64,000 nucleotides of DNA from Streptomyces sp. NBC_01262 (GTDB taxonomy: Bacteria > Actinomycetota > Actinomycetes > Streptomycetales > Streptomycetaceae): assembly GCF_036226365.1 (NCBI RefSeq), contig NZ_CP108462.1, positions 8,974,501-9,038,500 of the forward strand, read 5' to 3'. A program made the translations under genes and the position numbers. Shown here in pieces: positions 1 through 8,066 of the stretch. Under the pieces are notes generated by a model. The model saw nothing but the letters and a program-made list of their open reading frames with translations. It was not told the origin of the DNA and made no database searches. The stretch's first letter is position 1; each line of letters opens with the position of its first letter.

Positions 1-696
1 ACTGCGGTTCCAGAGCGGCTCGAACATCGTGTTGGCGAACCGCAGCGCCAGGATGTTCTGGACCGTCTCCTTGCCCAGGTAGTGGTCGATGCGGAAGACG
101 TCCTGCGGCGGGAAGACCTGGTGGACGACCTGGTTCAGCTCCTCTGCGCTCGCCAGGTCGTGGCCGAAGGGCTTCTCGATGACCGCGCGCCGCCAGGAGC
201 CGGCCGGCGGGTCGGCCAGGCCGTGCTTCTTGAGCTGCTGGACGACCTTGGGGAAGAACTTGGGCGGTACGGAGAGGTAGAAGGCGAAGTTGCCGCCGGT
301 GCCCTGCTCCTTGTCGAGCTCGCCGACCGCCGCGCGGAGCCGTTCGAAGGCCTGGTCGTCGTCGAACTCGCCGGGGATGAAGCGCATGCCCTCGGCGAGT
401 TGCTGCCAGACCTCCTCGCGGAACTCGGTCCGCGAGTGCTCCTTGACGGAGTCGTGCACGACCTGCGCGAAGTCCTCGTCGGCCCAGTCGCGGCGGGCGA
501 AGCCGAGCAGCGAGAAGCCGGGCGGGAGCAGGCCGCGGTTGGCGAGGTCGTAGATGGCCGGCATCAGTTTCTTGCGGGACAGGTCGCCGGTCACGCCGAA
601 GATCACCAGGCCGGACGGGCCGGCGACGCGCGGCAGCCTGCGGTCGGAGGCGTCGCGCAGCGGGTTGCGCCACACCGCTCCGGTTGTCGTACTCAC
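1..696 (-). CDS. zwf: Glucose-6-phosphate 1-dehydrogenase, N-terminal part (runs off left edge)
   Basis: Cytosolic enzyme that oxidises glucose-6-phosphate to 6-phosphogluconolactone with NAD(P), the entry step of the oxidative pentose phosphate pathway. Only the first 232 residues are in the window; the family is about 500 aa, so the C-terminal half is missing. The Rossmann motif FGVTGDLSRKK is at residues 33-43, EKPFG at 174-178 and the substrate/active-site signature RIDHYLGK at 202-209. The GTG start at 696 has an AAGGAG site 11 nt upstream and gives the N-terminus usual for actinobacterial Zwf. The neighbour DoxX gene is divergent, with a 208-bp gap between them. Confidence 0.95.
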   Translation of the reverse strand, partial: MSTTTGAVWRNPLRDASDRRLPRVAGPSGLVIFGVTGDLSRKKLMPAIYDLANRGLLPPGFSLLGFARRDWADEDFAQVVHDSVKEHSRTEFREEVWQQLAEGMRFIPGEFDDDQAFERLRAAVGELDKEQGTGGNFAFYLSVPPKFFPKVVQQLKKHGLADPPAGSWRRAVIEKPFGHDLASAEELNQVVHQVFPPQDVFRIDHYLGKETVQNILALRFANTMFEPLWNRS

Positions 697-904
697 CCTG
701 ATCAGGGCTCCTTCCGAGTTGCTCTCTGTGCCAGCGAACCGAAGAGCGGAGGCTGTTTATTTCCGGGTTCAGCCCGGGTCCTTCCGGGTTTTCGTGCCGG
801 GCCCGCCGTGGGGTCGTACCCGGGAACCCGGCCGAGATCACCTCCGGACCCGATCGGCTCAGCCCGGGCGGCGCGTCGGCGCGCGACGGCGAAGACTGGG
901 GGGC

Positions 905-1459
905 ATGGCTGCTCACTTCCAGTACCACCGCAAGGACGTCGGACTGCTCGCGCTGCGCGTGGGACTCGGCGGCGTGCTGTTCGCCCATGGCGCGCAGAAG
1001 CTCTTCGGCTGGTTCGGCGGCCACGGGCCTGAGGGCACCGGCGCCGCCATGGAGCACATGGGCTTCGAGCCGGGCAAGCAGAGCGCGCTGGCCGCCGGGC
1101 TCGGTGAGGCGGGCGGCGGTGTCCTGCTCGCGCTCGGGCTGGCCACGCCGGCCGCCGGGGCGGCGGCGGCCGGAGCGATGGCGGGAGCCGTCGCCGTGCA
1201 CGCCCCCGCGGGCTTCTTCGCGATGTCCGGCGGATTCGAGCACCCGGCCTTCCTCGGCTACACCGCCGCCGGTATCGGTCTGGCGGGCCCCGGCCGCTAC
1301 TCCCTGGACCACCTGACCTGCCACGTCGTGGACCGCCCCTGGGTCGTCGCCGTGGCCTTCTCCGTGAGCGCCGTCGCCGCGGGCGTCGTCCTCACCCGCC
1401 GCGCCAAGGTCCTGGACAGCCGCGCCCGGGCCGCCGAGGGACAGGCGGAGACGGCCTAG
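905..1459 (+). CDS. DoxX family membrane protein
   Basis: Small integral membrane protein of 184 aa with about four hydrophobic segments. The first helix is followed by the family motif FAHGAQKLFGWFGG at residues 26-39. DoxX proteins are poorly understood; some take part in quinone or thiol redox processes at the membrane, but no specific role is shown here. The ATG at 905 follows a G-rich ribosome site (GGGGGG) directly upstream. It is divergent from zwf and is followed by a strong hairpin at 1461-1510, so it is probably transcribed alone. Confidence 0.85.
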   Translation: MAAHFQYHRKDVGLLALRVGLGGVLFAHGAQKLFGWFGGHGPEGTGAAMEHMGFEPGKQSALAAGLGEAGGGVLLALGLATPAAGAAAAGAMAGAVAVHAPAGFFAMSGGFEHPAFLGYTAAGIGLAGPGRYSLDHLTCHVVDRPWVVAVAFSVSAVAAGVVLTRRAKVLDSRARAAEGQAETA

Positions 1460-1460
1460 G

Positions 1461-1510
1461 GTCTGTCCGGCCGATCTTGGGCGGACCCGGCCAGGATCGG
1501 CCGGACAGGC
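1461..1510 (+). terminator. Rho-independent-type hairpin downstream of doxX
   Basis: GTCTGTCCGGCCGATC (1461-1476) pairs with the segment at 1495-1510 over 16 positions with one G-U pair; the loop is 18 nt. It starts two bases after the DoxX stop codon and ends 17 bases before the next start codon. There is no T-run, which is normal for terminators in high-GC actinobacteria. Confidence 0.65.
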
Positions 1511-1527
1511 CCTAGTAGCCTGGCGGT

Positions 1528-2148
1528 ATGACCCTGCGCCTGGCGGTATTCGGAGCCACCGGCCACGTCGGCCGCCACCTGGTCGACCAGGCCCTCGCGG
1601 CTGGCCACGAGGTCACCGCCCTCGTACGCGACCCGGCCCGGCTGCCGGCCCGGGAGGGGCTGACTGTCGTTCCCGGCGCCGTACAGGATGCCGACGCGGT
1701 CGCGCGTACGGTGCGGGGCGCCGACGCGGTGCTCAGTGCGCTCGGCACGCGCAAGCTGTGGAGCGTCACCGTCTGCACGGACGGTATGCGCGCGGTCCTG
1801 CCGGCGATGAAGGAACACGGCGTGCGCAGGCTGGTTGCGGTCGGCTGCTACGGGACGGGCGAGGACCGCCGCAAGGATCTGTACTACTACGTGATGTCCC
1901 TGGCGATCCGTCAGCTCATGCTGGACAAGAACGGTCAGGACGCGCTCATCCGGGTGGCGGACGACGAGTGGACCATCGTCTGCCCGGCCGTCCTGGGCGG
2001 CGGTGCGCGCAAGGGGCGCTATCGCGCGGGCACGGATCTGCGGCTCGGGCTGACTTCCCGGATCTCGTACGCCGATGTCGCGGGTTTCATGCTGGAGCAG
2101 CTCGGCAAGGACGAGTACGTCCGGCGGGCGGTCGCGGTCACGTCGTAG
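1528..2148 (+). CDS. NAD(P)-binding NmrA/atypical-SDR family reductase
   Basis: Soluble 206-aa protein with a dinucleotide-binding motif GATGHVG at residues 9-15. Its short length and the lack of a YxxxK catalytic pair fit the atypical SDR/NmrA-like group (SDR_a5, NAD(P)H-binding), which includes flavin reductase-like and redox-sensing proteins. The substrate is unknown. It ends convergently with the ion-channel gene, and the two 3' ends overlap by 11 bp (2138-2148). The start at 1528 lies directly after the upstream hairpin, with only a weak ribosome site, so it may be poorly translated or leaderless. Confidence 0.85.
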   Translation: MTLRLAVFGATGHVGRHLVDQALAAGHEVTALVRDPARLPAREGLTVVPGAVQDADAVARTVRGADAVLSALGTRKLWSVTVCTDGMRAVLPAMKEHGVRRLVAVGCYGTGEDRRKDLYYYVMSLAIRQLMLDKNGQDALIRVADDEWTIVCPAVLGGGARKGRYRAGTDLRLGLTSRISYADVAGFMLEQLGKDEYVRRAVAVTS

Positions 2149-2677
2149 GGCCCCGGTCCTGATCCGGTTTCTGCCGCAGGCCCATCTGGACGGCGCCGAA
2201 GATCGCCTTCGCGATCACGCCGACGGCCAGCAGGTCGACGCACATCTGCACCATCGTGATGACGCGCGCGGTCCCGGTCACCGGGACGATGTCGCCGAAG
2301 CCGACCGTGGCGAAGACGGTGAGCGTGAAGTAGAGGCCATCCGTGTGGTTCAGCGGCTCCGAGAAAGAACCCGGATGGGCGCGTTCGACCAGGACGTTGA
2401 CGCCGGCGAAAACCACGAGCAGCAGAGGTACGGCAACTGACAGCGACTCGACGGCCCGCAGCCGGGGGTGCTCCGCTTCCGTGATGGCACGCACCTGCCA
2501 GATGATCAAGGCGGTGAAGACGACGAGGCCGAGGCCGAGGAAAGCAAGGATGGCGGCGCTGCGGGTGTGGTCCAGCGGGGCCAGGTAGTAGACGGTGAGC
2601 AGCGTGGCGGTGCTCGCCGCGGAGCGCAGCAGTGAGCGTACGAGCAGCCAGTGGTAGTTGGAGCGGGACGCCGTCAT
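2138..2677 (-). CDS. Two-pore-helix potassium-channel-like membrane protein
   Basis: A 179-aa membrane protein. Hydrophobic segments at about residues 42-60 and 78-96 precede a pore helix and the selectivity filter TVGFGD at 124-129, followed by another hydrophobic segment at about 137-162. This is the Ion_trans_2 pore of K+ channels; no TrkA-N/RCK regulatory domain is present, so it is a minimal channel. The ATG at 2677 was preferred to longer in-frame extensions because these would run across the divergent NUDIX gene. Its 3' end overlaps the upstream reductase gene by 11 bp. Confidence 0.85.
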   Translation of the reverse strand: MTASRSNYHWLLVRSLLRSAASTATLLTVYYLAPLDHTRSAAILAFLGLGLVVFTALIIWQVRAITEAEHPRLRAVESLSVAVPLLLVVFAGVNVLVERAHPGSFSEPLNHTDGLYFTLTVFATVGFGDIVPVTGTARVITMVQMCVDLLAVGVIAKAIFGAVQMGLRQKPDQDRGPTT

Positions 2678-2726
2678 GGCGTCAGTATCGGGCGCGGGGC
2701 GGGCTGCGGCACGGCAGACTTGGGGC

Positions 2727-3209
2727 GTGGCAGTCGTCAGGACAGGACCCAGGCGCAGCGCGGGGATTCTGCTCCACCGCGCTTCGGACCGGGGCATCGA
2801 GGTACTGATCGGGCACATGGGCGGGCCGTTCTGGGCCGGGCGGGACGAGAGCGCGTGGTCCGTGCCCAAGGGTGAGTACGGGCCGGAGGAGGCGCCCCTG
2901 GCGGCCGCGCACCGCGAGTTCCTGGAGGAGCTGGGGCTGCCGGTGCCGGACGGTGAGCGGGTGCCGCTCGGAGAGGCCCGGCAGTCCGGGGGCAAGATCG
3001 TGACCGTGTGGGCCGTCGAGGGCGACCTCGACCCGGAACTGGTCGTGCCCGGCACGTTCACCATGGAGTGGCCCAGGGGGTCCGGGCGGATCCAGGAGTT
3101 CCCGGAGATCGACAGGGCCGCCTGGTTCGGCCTGCCGGAGGCCCGCGACAGGCTCGTCTCGGGCCAGCGAATCTTCCTCGACCGGCTCGCGGACCTGTAC
3201 AGCCCTTAG
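2727..3209 (+). CDS. NUDIX hydrolase
   Basis: Soluble 160-aa hydrolase of nucleoside diphosphates linked to another moiety. The Nudix box is complete: G49 starts the signature and REFLEELGL ends it at 63-71, with the metal-binding glutamates present. The flanking sequence (WSVPKGEY, WAVEGD, EFPEIDRAAWF) resembles the diadenosine-polyphosphate/8-oxo-dGTP group, but the substrate is not certain. GTG 2727 was chosen because the family fold begins there; an upstream ATG (2658) would reach into the divergent channel gene. The stop overlaps the stop of the convergent transporter by 4 bp (TTAG, 3206-3209). Confidence 0.85.
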   Translation: MAVVRTGPRRSAGILLHRASDRGIEVLIGHMGGPFWAGRDESAWSVPKGEYGPEEAPLAAAHREFLEELGLPVPDGERVPLGEARQSGGKIVTVWAVEGDLDPELVVPGTFTMEWPRGSGRIQEFPEIDRAAWFGLPEARDRLVSGQRIFLDRLADLYSP

Positions 3210-4135
3210 GAATGCGCGTGGGCGGGAACGCGGAGTGAATCGAGCAGGGCGTTCACGTCGCGGTCGTGAAGGTCCGTGTCCTCGGGGGCCGGTACGGGTG
3301 AGGGCACCGGGGCGGGCTGCGCCGCGACGTGCTCGGACGGGAGGACGAGCAGGACCACACCCCGGGCGGCCACCGCGGCCGCGGCGAGGGCGATGAGGGC
3401 GCCGGTGGCGCCGCCGCGGAACTGGTCGCCGGCGAGCAGCAGACCGATGGCCGCCGCGGTGGCGGGGTTGACGAGGGTGGCGGTGGCCAGCGGGGCGCCC
3501 AGGCCGCCGCGGTAGGCGGCCTGGGACAGCAGCACGCCACCGAGGGACAGCGGGACGACGAGGACGGCGGGCAGCAGGACGTCGGCGGTCAGCAGCCCCT
3601 GCATGCCGGTGTCCGTGAGCCGGTTCAGGGCTGTCTGGGTCATGGCCGACCCCACCCCGAAGGCGATTCCAGAGGCGGCTCCGTAGCGCAGGCCCGCGGT
3701 GACGGTGGTGCGCGAACCGGCCGGGATCGCGGTCAGGATGGCGATCGCCGCCGCCGTCACGACGGCCAGGACGAGCGTCGACCGCAGGCTCAGCGTGTGG
3801 GCCGTCGAGGAGGTGGTCAGCACCAGCCCGGTGAGCCCGAGCATGGTCAGTGCCGCGCCCCGCCACTCGCCGGGTGTGACGTGCCGGGCGTACGCGGCGG
3901 CCCCCATCGGCACGGCCAGCACCAGCGACAGCGCGCCGAGCGGTTGCACGAGTGTGAGCGGCCCGTACGGCAGCGCCACCACGTGCAGTCCGGCGCCGAG
4001 GCAGGTCAGGGCCAGGGCCAGGGACCAGGATGCGTGGGCCTCCCGGGTGGCGATGCGCTGCTGGGCGACGGCGGCCGCGGCGTAGCAGACGGCCGACAGC
4101 AGCGAGAGGGCGACGGCGAGGGTAAGCGCACTCAT
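3206..4135 (-). CDS. DMT (EamA-like) family transporter
   Basis: Inner-membrane protein of 309 aa with about ten hydrophobic helices arranged as two similar halves, the pattern of the drug/metabolite transporter superfamily; such proteins usually export small metabolites or drugs. The tail of about 45 residues is hydrophilic and rich in Pro and Asp. ATG 4135 is chosen over 4165 because AAGGAGG lies 7 nt upstream of it. A paralogue is encoded at 34955-35788 and shares segments such as LTLVQ.LGAL and LLLSQAAY.GGLGAPLA. The gene follows tetR (4261-4896) on the same strand, but a 125-bp gap suggests its own promoter. Confidence 0.85.
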   Translation of the reverse strand: MSALTLAVALSLLSAVCYAAAAVAQQRIATREAHASWSLALALTCLGAGLHVVALPYGPLTLVQPLGALSLVLAVPMGAAAYARHVTPGEWRGAALTMLGLTGLVLTTSSTAHTLSLRSTLVLAVVTAAAIAILTAIPAGSRTTVTAGLRYGAASGIAFGVGSAMTQTALNRLTDTGMQGLLTADVLLPAVLVVPLSLGGVLLSQAAYRGGLGAPLATATLVNPATAAAIGLLLAGDQFRGGATGALIALAAAAVAARGVVLLVLPSEHVAAQPAPVPSPVPAPEDTDLHDRDVNALLDSLRVPAHAHS

Positions 4136-4168
4136 CTCCGGGCCTCCTTGGCCGCCGTAGGACATCCT

Positions 4169-4194
4169 TACGATCTAAACGAAACGGTATCGTA
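4169..4194. promoter_or_regulatory. Inverted repeat TACGAT-N14-ATCGTA upstream of DMT transporter
   Basis: Perfect 6-bp arms at 4169-4174 and 4189-4194 lie 34-59 bp upstream of the transporter start, where an operator or promoter would be expected. The protein that might bind here is unknown; the TetR gene just upstream is one candidate. Confidence 0.35.
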
Positions 4195-4260
4195 CGCATC
4201 GCGAAAACGGCAAGCCACACCGAGGGGATGTTGCCCGAGGGGTGGAGGTGCCGGTGGTTG

Positions 4261-4896
4261 TCAGCGCGCCGCGGGCGCGGCCGGGCCCGTGAGCAGGTAC
4301 TGCAGGGCGGGGGCGTAGCGGTCGGCGAGTTCCTCGACGGTGCTCCCGCGTACGGCATCGCCTCGCGCAATGCCGTACATCACGCCGAGGCCGAGCAGCA
4401 TGCCGAGGGCGAGCTCGGCGCGCAGTGCGGCGTCGGCGGCATCGGCGGTGCCCGCGCTGCGTGTGGGGCCGGTTTCCATGAGGCGGGCGGTGAGGCGGGT
4501 GATGACCTGGCTCTTGAAGTTGGCGCGCAGGGTGTCGCCGTGGCCGCTGTGCAGCGGGGCGAAGACGATGCGCAGGGCGGCGGCGCCCCGGCCCTCCGAC
4601 TGGCTGGTGAGGACCAGGGTGACCATGTGGCGGCCCAGTTCCTCCACGGGGGCGTCGAGCAGGGTGACGGCGTCCTCCTCGAAGGACAGCACGCGGGAGA
4701 ACAACTGCTCCTTGCTGCCGAAGTACTTCACGATCAGGGGGGCGCTGACCCCGGCCTCCTCGGCCACCGCCTTGAGGGTGATGTCGGAGTACGCGTGACG
4801 CGCGAACATGAAACGGGCCGCCAGCAGGATCGCCGCCCGGGAGGCCTCGGCGTCCCGGCGCCGGGCGCCCTGCTCGGCGGTGGCGGTGCCGCTCAT
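4261..4896 (-). CDS. TetR family transcriptional regulator (partner of MFS pump)
   Basis: DNA-binding repressor of 211 aa. The N-terminal helix-turn-helix covers about residues 37-62 (ITLKAVAEEAGVSAPLIVKYF) and the rest is a ligand-binding helical domain with a tetracyclin-repressor-like C-terminus. It is the second gene of an operon with the MFS pump, and the likely operator is the long inverted repeat at 6386-6427. ATG 4896 has GGAAGGGG 7 nt upstream; an ATG at 4902 would overlap the MFS stop (ATGA) but has almost no spacing from that ribosome site. Confidence 0.88.
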   Translation of the reverse strand: MSGTATAEQGARRRDAEASRAAILLAARFMFARHAYSDITLKAVAEEAGVSAPLIVKYFGSKEQLFSRVLSFEEDAVTLLDAPVEELGRHMVTLVLTSQSEGRGAAALRIVFAPLHSGHGDTLRANFKSQVITRLTARLMETGPTRSAGTADAADAALRAELALGMLLGLGVMYGIARGDAVRGSTVEELADRYAPALQYLLTGPAAPAAR

Positions 4897-4898
4897 GA

Positions 4899-6359
4899 TC
4901 ATGCCCCTTCCAGCGCGGTCCCGGCCGGGCTCGTGGCCGCCTCGCCCGCCGCCTCGCCGCGCTGCCGGGACAGGCCGGCCGCCGGGCGCGGGCGGGGGAT
5001 GGCCAGTGCCAGCGCGCAGCCCAGTAGCGCGACCGTACCAGCCATGGCGAAGGCCATCAGGTAGCCGTGCAGCGTGGGGACCGAAGCCGCGCCGAGCAGG
5101 GTGGTGTGGTGGGCGAGCAGGGCGGCGACGGCGGCGCTGCAGGTGGCCTGGCCGATGGTGCGCAGCAGGACGTTGACGCCGTTGGCGGACGCGGTCTGGG
5201 AGGCGGGCACGGCCTGGAGGATGAGGGTCGGTAGGGCGGAGTACGCAAGCGTGGTGCCCACCGAGACCACTGCGGCGCCGAGGATGATCATCCACATGTG
5301 CCGGCTGTCGACGATGCGTGTCGCGTACCCCGTGGCGATGACGGCCGCGCCGAGGGCCAGGGTGATCTTCGGGCCCCGGGCGGCGGAGATCCGGGCCGAG
5401 ACGGGGGAGAGGACGAGCATGATCAGGCCGGACGGGAGCATGCACAGGCCGGTGGCGAAGATGGACAGTCCCAGGCCGTAGCCGGTCGCCTTCGGGGCCT
5501 GCAAAAGCTGTGCGGTGACCAGGGAGTTCGCGTAGAACGCGAAGCCGACGACCAGTGCCGTGAGGTGCGGCAGGGCCACCCGGGGCTGCTTCGCCAGGCG
5601 CAGGTCCACCAGCGGCTCGCGGGCCCCCATCTGCTGCCGCCACCACAGGACCGTCACCACCGCGGCTGCGGCCAGCAGGCCCAGGACGGCCGGGCTGGTC
5701 CAGCCCCAGTCGCTGCCCTGCGATATCGCCAGGAGCAGGAACACCAGCGCCGCGCCCAGCCCGGCCGCGCCGGTGAAGTCGAAGCGCCCGGGACTGCGCA
5801 CGGGCGACTCCCGCACTGCCCACCAGGCCACGGCCAGGCCGAACGCGCCGAGGGCGGTGGTGACCCAGAACATGACATGCCAGTCGGCGTACTGCACGAT
5901 CAGCGCCGCGAGCGGCAGTCCGAGCGCCGCGCCGATGCCGACGGTGGAGCTCATCAGTGCGACCGCCGAACCGGTCCGGTCCGGGGGCAGTTCGTCGCGC
6001 AGGATGCTGATCGACAGCGGCACGACCGCGGCGGCCGCGCCCGACAGCGCACGGGCGGCGATCAGCAGCCGGATGTCGGAGGTGAGCGCGCAGACCAGCG
6101 AGCCCGTCGTCATCAGCCCCAGCGCGATGAGCAGCACCCGCCGCTTGCCGTACATGTCACCGGCCCGCCCGAGGACCGGTGTGAGCACCGCCCCGGCGAG
6201 CAGCGTCGCGGTGACCATCCAGGACACGCTGCCGATCGAGGCGCCGGTCAGCCGGGGCAGGTCCGGGAGCAGCGGCACGACGACGGTCTGCATGACCGCC
6301 ATCAGAATCCCGCCGAATGCGAGGGCGGGGACGGTGAGCCGCTCTCTGAGGCCTTGCAT
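4899..6359 (-). CDS. MFS drug/metabolite efflux transporter (DHA2-like)
   Basis: Integral membrane proton antiporter of 486 aa, with about 14 hydrophobic segments as in the DHA2 family. The loop 2/3 motif GRAGDMYGKRRVLL (about residues 65-78) and the motif C-like stretch of TM5 are present. It probably exports drugs or secondary metabolites; the substrate is unknown. ATG 6359 has GGAG about 8 nt upstream. The downstream TetR gene starts 2 bp after its stop, or overlaps it, and the 18-bp inverted repeat 27 bp upstream is a clear operator, so the pump is probably induced by a TetR ligand. Confidence 0.9.
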   Translation of the reverse strand: MQGLRERLTVPALAFGGILMAVMQTVVVPLLPDLPRLTGASIGSVSWMVTATLLAGAVLTPVLGRAGDMYGKRRVLLIALGLMTTGSLVCALTSDIRLLIAARALSGAAAAVVPLSISILRDELPPDRTGSAVALMSSTVGIGAALGLPLAALIVQYADWHVMFWVTTALGAFGLAVAWWAVRESPVRSPGRFDFTGAAGLGAALVFLLLAISQGSDWGWTSPAVLGLLAAAAVVTVLWWRQQMGAREPLVDLRLAKQPRVALPHLTALVVGFAFYANSLVTAQLLQAPKATGYGLGLSIFATGLCMLPSGLIMLVLSPVSARISAARGPKITLALGAAVIATGYATRIVDSRHMWMIILGAAVVSVGTTLAYSALPTLILQAVPASQTASANGVNVLLRTIGQATCSAAVAALLAHHTTLLGAASVPTLHGYLMAFAMAGTVALLGCALALAIPRPRPAAGLSRQRGEAAGEAATSPAGTALEGA

Positions 6360-6385
6360 GGGCTGCTCCGGGGGTCGCGAGATGT

Positions 6386-6427
6386 GGTGAACGTGTATTC
6401 ACCACATTAGGTGAATACGCGTTCACC
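6386..6427. promoter_or_regulatory. TetR-type operator, 18-bp inverted repeat
   Basis: GGTGAACGTGTATTCACC (6386-6403) and GGTGAATACGCGTTCACC (6410-6427) are inverted copies with one mismatch, separated by ACATTA. Each arm is itself near-palindromic (GTGAA...TTCAC), so two repressor dimers could bind side by side. It lies directly upstream of the MFS-tetR operon. Confidence 0.75.
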
Positions 6428-6465
6428 AAGCAATCCCGCGCCGCCTCGGGTGGCCTCGGACCGTC

Positions 6466-7230
6466 TCAGACGGCGGACCATCCGTTGTCCACCGGCAGGA
6501 CGACACCGTTGATGTTGCTCGCCGCGTCGGAGGCGAGGAAGACGATGGCGGCGGCCTGCTCGTCCGCGTCCGCCAGCCGGCCGATCGCGCCCATGTACGG
6601 CCTGAGGGCCGCCGCGCCGTGAGCGGTCGGGTCCACGTCGACGACGATGCCGGTCTGCGTGCCGCCGGGGGCGATCGCGTTGGTGCGGATGCCCTGGGCC
6701 CGGTACATGACCGCGGTGGAGCGGGTCAGGCCCACCACGCCGTGCTTCGCGGTGGTGTACGCGGCGCCGGCGGCGCTGCCGCGCAGGCCGGCCTCGGAGG
6801 CGGTGTTGACGATCGCGCCCTTGCCCTTGGCCAGCATGTGCGGGAGGGCCGCGCGGGTCAGCAGGAACGGTGCGGTGAGGTTGACCCGGATGAGCCGCTC
6901 CCACTCCGCGTCGGTGACATCCGCGGTGGCCGACATCCGGTCCATGATCCCGGCGTTGTTGACCAGGACGTCCAGCCCGCCGAAGGACTCGACGGCGGTG
7001 GCGACGACCTCGTCCACCACGGCCTGCTCGCTCAGGTCGCCGATCACGGTCACGGCGGTCCCGCCCGCCGCCCGGATCTCCTCCGCCACGGCCTTGGCGC
7101 CGTCGGCGTTGAGGTCGGCGATCACGACCTTGGCGCCCTCGCCGGCGAAGCGCAGGGCGGCGGCCCGCCCGATGCCCGAGCCCGCGCCGGTGACGACGAC
7201 GCTGCTGTTCTCCAGGCCGGTGATGCTCAT
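6466..7230 (-). CDS. Short-chain dehydrogenase/reductase (SDR)
   Basis: Classical SDR of 254 aa, a cytosolic NAD(P)-dependent alcohol/ketone oxidoreductase. TGAGSGIG at residues 14-21 binds the dinucleotide, NNAG is at 91-94, and the catalytic residues are Ser145, Tyr158 and Lys162. Asp39 after the second strand favours NAD(H). It is divergent from a TetR gene (7384-8046), and two palindromes lie between them, so it is probably repressed by that TetR. The substrate cannot be inferred. The ATG at 7230 follows a weak purine-rich site. Confidence 0.9.
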   Translation of the reverse strand: MSITGLENSSVVVTGAGSGIGRAAALRFAGEGAKVVIADLNADGAKAVAEEIRAAGGTAVTVIGDLSEQAVVDEVVATAVESFGGLDVLVNNAGIMDRMSATADVTDAEWERLIRVNLTAPFLLTRAALPHMLAKGKGAIVNTASEAGLRGSAAGAAYTTAKHGVVGLTRSTAVMYRAQGIRTNAIAPGGTQTGIVVDVDPTAHGAAALRPYMGAIGRLADADEQAAAIVFLASDAASNINGVVLPVDNGWSAV

Positions 7231-7292
7231 GACTGCTCCAGGTGTCCTTGGTGCTTTGGTGCGGGGTGAGGTGACTGCGACGACCCTACGAT

Positions 7293-7315
7293 TTAATGGC
7301 GTGAAGTGCCAATAA
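7293..7315. promoter_or_regulatory. Operator-like inverted repeat in SDR promoter
   Basis: TTAATGGC (7293-7300) and GCCAATAA (7308-7315) are inverted copies with one mismatch around a 7-bp centre. The centre lies about 75 bp upstream of the SDR start in the gap shared with the divergent TetR gene. Confidence 0.45.
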
Positions 7316-7341
7316 GTCTCGCGGTGCCAAAAACTTCTGAA

Positions 7342-7356
7342 CTCGTACGATACGAG
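7342..7356. promoter_or_regulatory. Palindrome CTCGTA-CGA-TACGAG near tetR start
   Basis: A perfect 6-bp inverted repeat with a 3-bp centre, 28 bp before the tetR GTG codon. Its size and position fit an autoregulatory TetR operator. Confidence 0.5.
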
Positions 7357-7383
7357 GGACCGAGCAAGACCTAGGGGGAAGAC

Positions 7384-8046
7384 GTGTCACCCGAACCCGT
7401 GTCCGTGTCCGTGTCCGCGGCCCCTGGCGGGCGCAGAACCGGTCGCCCGCCGCTCACCGAGAGGCGCAAGGCCGCCACCCGCCTGGAGATCGCACGCGAG
7501 GCCGTCCGCCTCTTCACCGCCCAGGGCGTCGCGGCGACCTCCGCCGAGGAGATCGCCGAGGCGGCCGGGGTCTCGGTCCGCACCCTGTGGCGCTACTTCC
7601 CCAGCAAGGAGAGCTGCGTCCTGCCGCTGCTCACCGCCGGTACCGAGCTCACCGCGCGCTGCCTGCGCGCCTGGTCGGCGGAGCTGGGCCTGGCGGATGT
7701 CGTACGCGGGCTGCGGCACGGCGACATCCTGACCGAAGAGGGCGCGATCGACGTGCCCACGATGGTGGCCCTCGTCCGCCTCACCCAGAACGAGCCGGGC
7801 CTGCGGGCCGTGTGGCTCCAGGCGCACGAGGCGGCCGAGCCCGTGTTCGCCGAGCTGGTCGCCGAACGGTCCGGCGGGTCCGTCGACGACCTGCCGGTCA
7901 GGGTGCGGGCCGCGATGATCAACGTCGCCCTGCGCGTGGCCATCGAGCACTACGCCCGGCACGCCCACGCGCAGGACACGCCGGAGGGCGTGTACGAGGC
8001 CGTGGCCGAGGCGCTGCTCACGGTGTCCGCAGGGCTGCCGGACTGA
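7384..8046 (+). CDS. TetR family regulator divergent from SDR
   Basis: Repressor-type protein of 220 aa. A basic N-terminal arm (GRRTGRPPLTERRKAATR) precedes the helix-turn-helix at about residues 56-78 (ATSAEEIAEAAGVSVRTLWRYF). The C-terminal domain resembles the MftR-like group, which often controls redox or SDR genes. GTG 7384 has AGGGGGA 4-5 nt upstream. The gene probably controls itself and the divergent SDR through palindromes at 7293-7315 and 7342-7356. Its stop codon lies inside a 16-bp tandem duplication. Confidence 0.9.
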   Translation: MSPEPVSVSVSAAPGGRRTGRPPLTERRKAATRLEIAREAVRLFTAQGVAATSAEEIAEAAGVSVRTLWRYFPSKESCVLPLLTAGTELTARCLRAWSAELGLADVVRGLRHGDILTEEGAIDVPTMVALVRLTQNEPGLRAVWLQAHEAAEPVFAELVAERSGGSVDDLPVRVRAAMINVALRVAIEHYARHAHAQDTPEGVYEAVAEALLTVSAGLPD

Positions 8047-8066
8047 CCTACTGCCGGACTGACCTA
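8035..8066. repeat. Perfect 16-bp tandem duplication carrying both gene ends
   Basis: CTGCCGGACTGACCTA occurs at 8035-8050 and again, directly abutting, at 8051-8066. The first copy contains the stop codon of the TetR gene (8044-8046) and the second contains the stop codon of the convergent response regulator gene (8064-8066). No hairpin terminator was seen between them. Confidence 0.9.

Noticed and set aside
82..1032. Open frame of 316 codons on the plus strand
   Set aside because: It lies opposite zwf and then across a non-coding gap; its translation is Gly/Arg/Val-rich without any family motif, and zwf matches its family closely in the other strand.
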